8,216 nucleotides of DNA from DASZZX01 sp036260415 (lineage in GTDB: Bacteria > Actinomycetota > Nitriliruptoria > Nitriliruptorales > JAHWKO01), in the NCBI GenBank assembly GCA_036260415.1, contig DASZZX010000259.1, positions 1 to 8,216 of the forward strand, in the 5' to 3' direction. Position numbers and translations under genes: made by a program. The notes below the pieces were generated by a model that searched no databases, was not told the origin of the DNA, and saw only the letters and a list, made by a program, of their open reading frames with translations. Positions 1-4,962 of this stretch are shown here, piece after piece (positions within the stretch are counted from its first letter, which is position 1; every line of letters starts with the position of its first letter).

Positions 1-270
1 GTCCGAACCGTGCTGGTCCAGGACGCGGCCGAGCAGCATGTCGATCCCGCCGGTGTCCTGGACCGCGCGAGCCACGACCAGGAGAGCGGCCACCGTGATG
101 GTCGCCGGGTTCGAGAACCCCGCGAAGGCACGCTGGGCGTCCACCACCCCGGCGAGCAGGAGGACCACGAGCGCCCCCATGATGCCGGTCACGGGCGAGA
201 CCAGCTCCCGGGCGAGCGCGACCACCACGACCGCCAGCACGGCCAGCGTGACGATCGCGTCCACGGACAC
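1..270 (-). CDS. SLC13-type (divalent anion/Na+ symporter) permease, N-terminal part
   Basis: This gene runs off the left edge, and only its first 90 codons are present. The frame is open with no stop from a GTG at 270 to base 1. The translation begins with a hydrophobic segment (about residues 5-20) and a second one (about 28-43, GIMGALVVLLLAGVV). The motif AFAGFSNPATITVAALLVVA follows at about residues 48-67, then a segment containing DTGGIDMLLGRVL. The order of helix, helix and GFSNPA-x-I-TVAAL motif is what I know from SLC13/DASS and related ion-transporter permeases, often with TrkA-C domains further on. Substrate cannot be deduced; sulfate, dicarboxylate and others are all possible. The GTG start is supported by AGGGAGGG ending 8 bases upstream and by the residues matching the expected N-terminus. 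It lies downstream of and in the same direction as the kinase gene, but a 200-base gap with a candidate hairpin suggests separate transcription. A link to the envelope genes is not evident. Confidence 0.72.
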   Translation of the reverse strand, partial: MSVDAIVTLAVLAVVVVALARELVSPVTGIMGALVVLLLAGVVDAQRAFAGFSNPATITVAALLVVARAVQDTGGIDMLLGRVLDQHGSD

Positions 271-278
271 GCTGTGTT

Positions 279-286
279 CCCTCCCT
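279..286 (-). promoter_or_regulatory. Ribosome binding site deciding the GTG start of the permease
   Basis: Read on the minus strand this is AGGGAGGG, with 8 bases between it and the GTG at 270. It is the best Shine-Dalgarno match near this gene. It supports the GTG over any internal start. Confidence 0.6.
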
Positions 287-306
287 GGGTTCCTGCCGGT
301 CGAGGC

Positions 307-312
307 AGGGTA
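307..312 (-). promoter_or_regulatory. Possible -10 element of the permease gene
   Basis: The minus strand reads TACCCT here, about 37 bases before the GTG start, giving room for a short leader with the ribosome binding site. A perfect TTGACA lies at 345-340 on the same strand, but the gap between the two is 27 bases, too long for a standard sigma-70-type pair. A different -10 or an unusual promoter is possible, so this is a weak call. Confidence 0.25.
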
Positions 313-419
313 GGTCACCCGGTCGCTGCGGACCGCGGTTGTCAAGGTCCTCCACCACCCGGATGAGCGGCCGCTGACCTCACCCCGGGAAGTGGCGGGA
401 TACCGCTCGTCGAGGCGGT

Positions 420-453
420 GGGGACCTGGGGGATGCGGCAGAGCCCCCTCCCC
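420..453 (-). terminator. Candidate hairpin downstream of the BY-kinase gene
   Basis: An inner stem pairs GGGGG (428-432) with CCCCC (444-448) around an 11-base loop. An outer stem pairs GGGG (420-423) with CCCC (450-453) across a bulge. It starts 18 bases after the kinase stop codon. There is no T-tract on either strand, so it may be a GC-rich terminator of the kind seen in actinobacteria or simple chance in GC-rich DNA. The rest of the gap from 271 to 470 shows no other structure apart from the permease leader. Confidence 0.3.
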
Positions 454-470
454 GACCCTCCGCGATGTCG

Positions 471-2564
471 CTAGGGGGTGTCGTCCCGTTCGCTGGGGAC
501 CGGGTCGGAGGCCGGACGACGTGCGTGCCCGTTGCCGGCGAACAACGGCGAGTCGACCGGCGGAGGACCGATCGCCGGCTGTGATCCTCCGTCGCCCGTC
601 GGTGCCAGTGCCGCCTCGACGTCCGAGGCGCCCGCATCCGATGGCTGGTGGCCCGGCTCCTGGGCGCGCGCCGGCGCGACGGCCGGGGCACCCACATCAG
701 ATGGCCCGCGGCTCGGCTGCTCCGTGTGGACCGGCTCGGCCGGCTGGCGCACGTCGGCGCGCCGGGAGCGCGTGCCGCGCTCCGGAGACTCGGCGCCCCG
801 ATGCGGCACCGGCTCGGGTTGCAGCGTCCGCCGCACGCCGTCGTCGTAGTAGCCGTAGTAGGTGTCGCCCACGTCGAGGTTGTTGAGGACGCAGCCGTCG
901 ACCGACGCCCCGACAGCCCCGAGGCGTTCCACGGCCGCCCGCACGGTGCGACGGCCCGAGCCGCGCGCGTCGACCACCAGCAAGGTGTGCGCGGCCGCGG
1001 GGGCCACCTCGAGGGCGTCCGCCACGGTCAGGACCGGCGGGGTGTCGTAGATCACCAGCTCCGCCAGCTCCTCCAGCTGCCGTCGCAGGCCAGCCATGAC
1101 CGGTGAGGCCAGCAGCTCAGCCGGGTTGGGGGGAAGGTTGCCGGCGGGCATCAGCCGCAGGTTCGGCACCCCCACGTCCACGATGACGTCGCGCAGCTCG
1201 ACGGTCCCCACCAGGAGATCGGACAGCCCGGGCGCGGGATCCACCCCGAAGGTGCTGTGGGCGTTGGGGCGCCGGAGGTCCGCATCCACCAGCAGGACAC
1301 GAGTGCCGGTGCGAGCCGCCTGCACGGCGAGGTTGGCGGCGGTCGTGGTCTTGCCCTCCACGGCGGCGGCGCTGGTGATCGCCAACGACGTGCCGCGGCG
1401 GCGCCCCGCGGCCTCCCGGTCGGCCCGGCCGCCCGCGGCGATGAAACGGACGTTGGAGCGCAGGGTCCGGTACGCCTCGGCCGCCGGCGACCAGGGGTCG
1501 AGCACCGAGATGAGCCGCCCCGCACGCTGTGCATCCGGAGCGTGGGGGATCCGGCCGATCACCGGGCGCCCCGACGCCCGGGCCGCGTCCTCGTCGGAGC
1601 GGATCGCGTCGTCCAGGTGATCGCGGAGGAAGGCGAAGGCCACGCCCAGCATGACACCGAGCACCACCGCGAGGACACCGTTACGCAGCGGCTTGGGGGA
1701 GCTGGGCTCCTCCGGCACCGTGGCCGGCACGATGATGCGCCCGCCGCCGCGGACGAACTCGTCGGTGGACTCGAGTGCGGTCGCCTGGGCGGTGACCTGG
1801 CCCAGCTGGGTCAGGAGGCTGTCGCGCTCGGACTGCAGGACATCCAGGTCGCTGGCCGCCGTGTCGCCCCCATCGGGCGTGGCCGCGATGTCGCCTGCAT
1901 CGCCCGGGTCGGAGGTGTCGCCCGCAGCGCGCGCATCGGCGTTGTCACCCGCATCGGGCTGGGCCTGGGTCGCGCCCGCATCGGGCGGGGCCTCGGCGTG
2001 GGCGGATTCGGCCGCGTCGATCTGCTTCGCGAGCTCGTCGATCCGCTCTCGCAGCGTCCGGGCGCGCTCCTCCAGGGCGCGGGTGGCCTCCAGCACGCGC
2101 CCCAGCCCCTCCTGGCGACGGTCGGTGAGGTAGGCGTCGGCGAAGCCCTGGGCGACCTGCGCGGCTCGCTCCGGGTCGGTGTGCTCGACGGTGATATCGA
2201 GGATCTGCGTCTCGCTCACCAGGTCGACCCGGACGCGCTTCAGCAACTCCTCGGCGCTGGTGTCCAGCTCCAGCTCGGCGATCACCCGCTCGGCGACCGG
2301 GACGCTGGTCGCCAGCTTGCGTTGCGTCTCCAGCTCGGTCTGACCGAGCAGCGCCTGCTCCAGCGCGGATCGCTCGTCGGCGGAGCCGAGCGGCTCCACC
2401 ACCACTTCGACCGTGGACTCGAACACGGGCGTCTGCACGACCGTGCCGGCCATAGCGGCCGTGACCACCAGGGCCACGGTGATGCCGATCAGGGTGGCCT
2501 GGCGCCGCACGACGGCCAGGTAGTCGCGCAGGTCGAGCGTGTCGTCCGTCGGCTGCAGCTCCAT
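471..2564 (-). CDS. Polysaccharide chain-length determinant / BY-type tyrosine kinase fusion (Wzz-Wzc-like)
   Basis: This is a membrane protein of 697 aa that, by family, regulates polymerisation and export of an exopolysaccharide or capsule through cyclic autophosphorylation. A Wzz-type domain starts at DLRDYLAVVRRQ (11-22). Membrane helix 1 is at about 23-43, and an extracytoplasmic coiled coil lies at about 140-190 and 240-265. The motif PATVPEEPSSPKPLRN (about 280-295) precedes membrane helix 2 (about 295-313). The cytoplasmic kinase carries the EX2RX2R oligomerisation motif EAYRTLR (363-369), Walker A VEGKTTT (402-408, Lys405), Walker A' VLLVDAD (423-429) and the family motif NLPPNPAELLAS (476-487). 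Walker B is LVIYDTPP (503-510). A tyrosine cluster TYYGYY (568-573) is the likely autophosphorylation site and is followed by a 120-residue Pro/Ala/Ser-rich tail. A low-complexity PDAG-rich insert (about 191-238) splits the coiled coil. I chose ATG 2564 because the Wzz domain starts right after it and GGGGGG precedes it. An in-frame TTG at 2636 would add 24 residues without family support. No cognate phosphatase gene is visible. Confidence 0.9.
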   Translation of the reverse strand: MELQPTDDTLDLRDYLAVVRRQATLIGITVALVVTAAMAGTVVQTPVFESTVEVVVEPLGSADERSALEQALLGQTELETQRKLATSVPVAERVIAELELDTSAEELLKRVRVDLVSETQILDITVEHTDPERAAQVAQGFADAYLTDRRQEGLGRVLEATRALEERARTLRERIDELAKQIDAAESAHAEAPPDAGATQAQPDAGDNADARAAGDTSDPGDAGDIAATPDGGDTAASDLDVLQSERDSLLTQLGQVTAQATALESTDEFVRGGGRIIVPATVPEEPSSPKPLRNGVLAVVLGVMLGVAFAFLRDHLDDAIRSDEDAARASGRPVIGRIPHAPDAQRAGRLISVLDPWSPAAEAYRTLRSNVRFIAAGGRADREAAGRRRGTSLAITSAAAVEGKTTTAANLAVQAARTGTRVLLVDADLRRPNAHSTFGVDPAPGLSDLLVGTVELRDVIVDVGVPNLRLMPAGNLPPNPAELLASPVMAGLRRQLEELAELVIYDTPPVLTVADALEVAPAAAHTLLVVDARGSGRRTVRAAVERLGAVGASVDGCVLNNLDVGDTYYGYYDDGVRRTLQPEPVPHRGAESPERGTRSRRADVRQPAEPVHTEQPSRGPSDVGAPAVAPARAQEPGHQPSDAGASDVEAALAPTGDGGSQPAIGPPPVDSPLFAGNGHARRPASDPVPSERDDTP
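1848..1994 (-). repeat. PDAG-encoding low-complexity repeat inside the BY-kinase gene
   Basis: The 12-base string CCCGCATCGGGC occurs exactly at 1948-1959 and 1975-1986, 27 bases apart. A close variant, CCCCCATCGGGC, lies near 1866-1877. They encode PDAG/PDGG/DAGD runs in an Asp-Ala-Gly-rich stretch of about 48 residues in the extracytoplasmic coiled-coil region. The multiple-of-three spacing keeps the reading frame, consistent with repeat expansion by slippage. Confidence 0.6.
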
Positions 2565-2641
2565 CGACCCCCCGGCCGTCGCCCGCGGTGACCGCGTCAG
2601 CGTAGCCGGGACGCCACGGTCCGTCGCCGCAGCCAACGGAT

Positions 2642-2669
2642 AGTGGCGTAGCTGCCACTTTACGCCACT
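2642..2669. promoter_or_regulatory. 9-bp inverted repeat in the divergent BY-kinase / CWB2 intergenic region
   Basis: AGTGGCGTA (2642-2650) and TACGCCACT (2661-2669) are perfect reverse complements separated by 10 bases. The spacer itself contains GCCACT, which can also pair with the left arm. The right arm overlaps the predicted -35 of the plus-strand promoter (2659-2664). Its position between divergent genes suggests an operator for a dimeric regulator acting on one or both genes. I cannot identify the regulator. Confidence 0.5.
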
Positions 2670-2688
2670 GATCGTCGGCGCCTAGGGT
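2659..2688 (+). promoter_or_regulatory. Predicted sigma-70-type promoter for the CWB2 gene
   Basis: A -35-like TTTACG (2659-2664) and a -10-like TAGGGT (2683-2688) are separated by 18 bases. Transcription would start near 2694-2696, leaving a leader of about 25 bases before ATG 2720. The -10 and the bases after it (CTAGGGTGCCCGC) recur almost exactly before the gene at 8132, which strengthens the call. Confidence 0.5.
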
Positions 2689-2701
2689 GCCCGCCGGGCA
2701 C
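2687..2701 (+). promoter_or_regulatory. Dyad GTGCCCG-C-CGGGCAC at the predicted transcription start
   Basis: Seven-base arms (2687-2693 and 2695-2701) flank a single central base. It overlaps the end of the -10 and the predicted start site, a usual place for a repressor operator. As RNA it could form a short 5' hairpin. The same two arm cores, GTGCCC and GGGCAC, recur after the promoter at 8049-8078. Confidence 0.45.
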
Positions 2702-2719
2702 GACCAGGGGGGGTGGGGC

Positions 2720-4288
2720 ATGTCGTCTCCGTACCGACGTCACGCACGCATGCGCTGGCCAACCTCGGCGGTCGCGGCCGCCGCCGGCCTCCTGCTCGTC
2801 ACGCCGGCGTCCGCCGGGGAGTTGACCCCCGAGCAGCAGCCCGGCACGAGCGCGTGCTTCACCGACCCGGAGGGCGACACCCAGCACACCGCCAGCGGCG
2901 AGTCGCCCGCGGACCCCCAGGCCACGCCGCCAGAGGACGAGCCGCGCGCGGACATCCGACGCCACTGCGTGAACTTCGGACCCTCGCTCAGCCTGACCGT
3001 GGCCGTCGAGGCACCGACCGACCCCGAGACGGACCCCAACTGGCGGGGCGCCACCTTCGTTGGCTGGTTCCTCGACACCGACGGGGGCGACGACAGCGAC
3101 TTCTACGTGGACTTCAGCCTCGACCGCGACGGCAACCTCGAGGCGCTGGTGAGCGACATCCGCGGGACCGCGGCCCAGCAGACCTGCGTGGCCACCGGCG
3201 AGCACACCGGGGTGTACGTGGCCGCCGACATCCGCCCGGCCTGCATCGGTGACGCGACCTCGGTCAGGGTCAGCGTCGCCACCTACTACGACACCGCTCC
3301 CGGGGGCGGCTCGGGTGGCGCGATGTTCACCGACACCGCCCCCGACAACGGTGCGTTCACCGCCGAGCCCGTGACCAAGCAGGGCCGCAGCACCGACCGC
3401 TACGCCGGCCGTGAGCGCATGGAGACGTCGGTGAGGATCTCACAGGCGCGATTCCCGTCCGGCCAGGTGGCCACGGTCTACCTCGCGCGCCAGGACCTGT
3501 TCGCCGACGCGGTCGCCGGCGGCGTGCTGACCGACGGGCCGATCCTGCTGGTCCCCCGGTGCGGCGCCGTGCCCGAGTTCATCAGGTCGGAGGTGACCCG
3601 TCTGAGCCCTGCCCGCGTGCTCACCCTCGGGGGCACGGTCGCGATCTGCGATCAGGTGCTGGCGGACGCCGCGCAGGGGCGACCGACCGGACGGGTGGCG
3701 GGCGCCACCCGGATCGAGACCTCCGTGCAGATCTCCCGGCGGCAGTTCGCCCGAGCCGGCGAGGTCACGTTCGCGTTTCTCGCCCGCGCCGACCTGTTCG
3801 CCGACGCGGTGGCGGGGGGCGTGCTCACCAGTGGACCGATCCTGCTGGTCGACCCGTGCACCGCCGACGTCAACGACCAGGTTGAGGCGGAGGTCGACCG
3901 ACTGCACCCACAGCAGGTCATCGCGCTCGGCGGGACCGCCGCCATCTGCGACCAGGTGCTCAACGAGGCCGCCGAGAGCCGCCCCATCGGAAGGCTGGCC
4001 GGTCCCGGGCGGGTCCAGACCGCGCTGGAGATCAGCCGCTTCCAGTTCCCGGCCACCGCCGCCCAGGTACACATCACACGCGCCGACCTGTTCGCCGACG
4101 CGGTGGTCGGTGGCGTGCTGACCGGCGGTCCGATCCTGCTGGTGCCCCAGTGCATCGCCCCGCCCGACGAGCCGTTCCCGGCCGACGTGCGCGCCGAGAT
4201 CAGCCGGGTGGCGCCCGACAGGGTGGTCGCCCTGGGCGGCCCGGCCGCGGTGTGCGACGCGGTGCTCCAGGCAGCGGCGTCCTCGTGA
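2720..4288 (+). CDS. Secreted protein with three CWB2 (cell wall binding repeat 2) domains
   Basis: The product is 522 aa and exported. Residues 1-34 form a signal peptide: an Arg-rich start, a hydrophobic core around AVAAAAGLLLV, and a likely cleavage after TPASA. Residues about 35-215 form an unrecognised extracellular domain with four cysteines and Asp-rich stretches such as DTDGGDDSDFYVD. Three tandem CWB2 repeats (PF04122-like) begin at residues 227, 325 and 425 (bases 3398, 3692 and 3992). Each has R-x-AG near its start, then DLFADAV-x-GGVLT and GPILLV, followed by a VxxLGG-x-x-A(I/V)C segment. In Clostridioides, three such repeats form a trimer that binds an anionic cell-wall polymer non-covalently, so wall attachment is likely, with the N-terminal domain as the functional part. 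Each repeat carries two cysteines, which is unusual to me. ATG 2720 is preceded by a G-rich run (AGGGGGGGTGGGG). A second ATG at 2750 would also keep the signal core. The next gene follows after 77 bases with no clear terminator between. Confidence 0.88.
   Translation: MSSPYRRHARMRWPTSAVAAAAGLLLVTPASAGELTPEQQPGTSACFTDPEGDTQHTASGESPADPQATPPEDEPRADIRRHCVNFGPSLSLTVAVEAPTDPETDPNWRGATFVGWFLDTDGGDDSDFYVDFSLDRDGNLEALVSDIRGTAAQQTCVATGEHTGVYVAADIRPACIGDATSVRVSVATYYDTAPGGGSGGAMFTDTAPDNGAFTAEPVTKQGRSTDRYAGRERMETSVRISQARFPSGQVATVYLARQDLFADAVAGGVLTDGPILLVPRCGAVPEFIRSEVTRLSPARVLTLGGTVAICDQVLADAAQGRPTGRVAGATRIETSVQISRRQFARAGEVTFAFLARADLFADAVAGGVLTSGPILLVDPCTADVNDQVEAEVDRLHPQQVIALGGTAAICDQVLNEAAESRPIGRLAGPGRVQTALEISRFQFPATAAQVHITRADLFADAVVGGVLTGGPILLVPQCIAPPDEPFPADVRAEISRVAPDRVVALGGPAAVCDAVLQAAASS
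3398..4285 (+). repeat. Three tandem CWB2 repeat-coding segments (98-100 codons each)
   Basis: The repeat units start at 3398, 3692 and 3992. They share at the DNA level the segment around GACCTGTTCGCCGACGCGGT (near 3496, 3790 and 4084). The strong DNA identity of that 20-base core suggests either recent internal duplication or gene conversion between units. Confidence 0.75.
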
Positions 4289-4365
4289 CGGATCACCACC
4301 ATCGCGGCGGTCAGCGCAAGGGCGGCCCCAGCGGCACGCCACCGACGACGGAGGGCGGGAAGGTC

Positions 4366-4899
4366 ATGAGGCGGATCCTCACGACGGTGGTGGCGGCGAC
4401 GCGGACGGTGGTGCTGCTGGCGGGCACGGCCGTGGTGACGACGCTGGCGGCGCAGCTACTGCCGGGCACGGCCGGAGCTCAGCCGTACCCTCCCCCGGAG
4501 TCGCGCCCCGTCGCCATCCTGGTGACCACGCCGGGTGCCACCGTGCGGATCGTCGGGTCGAACTGGGGTCCGGGGACCCGCGTCTACATCACACGCAGCG
4601 ACAGCGCCCAACCGCGCGCGGTCGGTACCGCCACGGTGCAGCCTGACGGCACCTTCGCCGCCGAGATCGTCGCACCGGAGGAGATCCCGGAGGGCGGCGT
4701 GGAGGTGCTGGCCAGCGGCACCGACGCGGAAGGGCAGGAACGGACCGACGCGTACGTCCTGAGCAGGCGACCCGCGGGCGTCGAGAACACCCCTCAGGGC
4801 GGTCTGACTGTGTGGCAGGTCCTGGCGATCGCGGTGGTCGGGGCGCTGCTGCTGGCCGCCGCGTCGGCGGGGGTCGTCCGCCGCCGGAGCAGCGACTGA
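4366..4899 (+). CDS. Small secreted Ig-like protein with C-terminal membrane anchor
   Basis: The 177-aa product has a signal peptide (1-38: MRR start, long hydrophobic core, likely cleavage after TAGA). A short Pro-rich linker follows (YPPPESRP). One compact beta-rich domain spans about 48-134, with V-x-I-V-GSNWGPGTRVYI followed by TATVQPDGTFAAEIVAPEEIPEG. The tail is a hydrophobic segment (148-171) and VRRRSSD. The pattern of G-x-x-x-PG-x-x-V then a V-x-x-DG-x-F strand and a P-x-x-x-(P/E)G turn is common in actinobacterial surface proteins with Ig-like folds. No LPXTG-type motif precedes the anchor, so the protein is probably membrane-held. ATG 4366 is preceded by GGAGGG (4350-4355). An in-frame GTG at 4285 overlaps the previous stop codon and would add 27 residues ahead of the signal peptide, which makes it less likely. 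It looks related to the product of 7336-7968. The specific role is unknown. Confidence 0.78.
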   Translation: MRRILTTVVAATRTVVLLAGTAVVTTLAAQLLPGTAGAQPYPPPESRPVAILVTTPGATVRIVGSNWGPGTRVYITRSDSAQPRAVGTATVQPDGTFAAEIVAPEEIPEGGVEVLASGTDAEGQERTDAYVLSRRPAGVENTPQGGLTVWQVLAIAVVGALLLAAASAGVVRRRSSD

Positions 4900-4900
4900 C

Positions 4901-4931
4901 GCTGGGGCGGTGGGAGCGGGCCGTCCCCAGC
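4901..4931. terminator. Hairpin between convergent genes (bidirectional terminator candidate)
   Basis: GCTGGGG (4901-4907) and CCCCAGC (4925-4931) are perfect reverse complements with a 17-base loop. It occupies the 63-base gap between two converging genes and begins 2 bases after the upstream stop. No T-tract is present. Position and symmetry argue for a terminator shared by both transcripts. Confidence 0.5.
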
Positions 4932-4962
4932 CGCCGCCCCGCGATCCACCGGATGCGACGGC

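Noticed and set aside
340..345. Perfect TTGACA on the minus strand as the permease -35
   Set aside because: The nearest TANNNT hexamer on that strand is 27 bases away, too far for a normal pair, so it is not listed as a promoter.
10..366. A 118-codon plus-strand frame at the left edge
   Set aside because: The product is His/Arg/Asp-rich with no domain, and it lies opposite the better-supported permease start.
1257..2591. A 444-codon open frame on the plus strand opposite the BY-kinase gene
   Set aside because: Its product is an Arg/Gly/His-rich string without domains, while the minus strand encodes a complete kinase with all motifs. It is a GC-rich shadow frame.
2599..2604. TACGCT on the minus strand as the -10 of the BY-kinase gene
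   Set aside because: Only a poor -35 (GCGACG) lies 17 bases upstream. It is possible but too weak to list.
2565..2636. Upstream TTG start for the BY-kinase adding 24 residues
   Set aside because: TTG is a rare start, the extra residues have no family match, and the Wzz domain begins right after ATG 2564.
3440..4342. A 300-codon minus-strand frame opposite the CWB2 repeats
   Set aside because: Its internal repetition mirrors the CWB2 repeats on the plus strand, and it has no recognisable domain.
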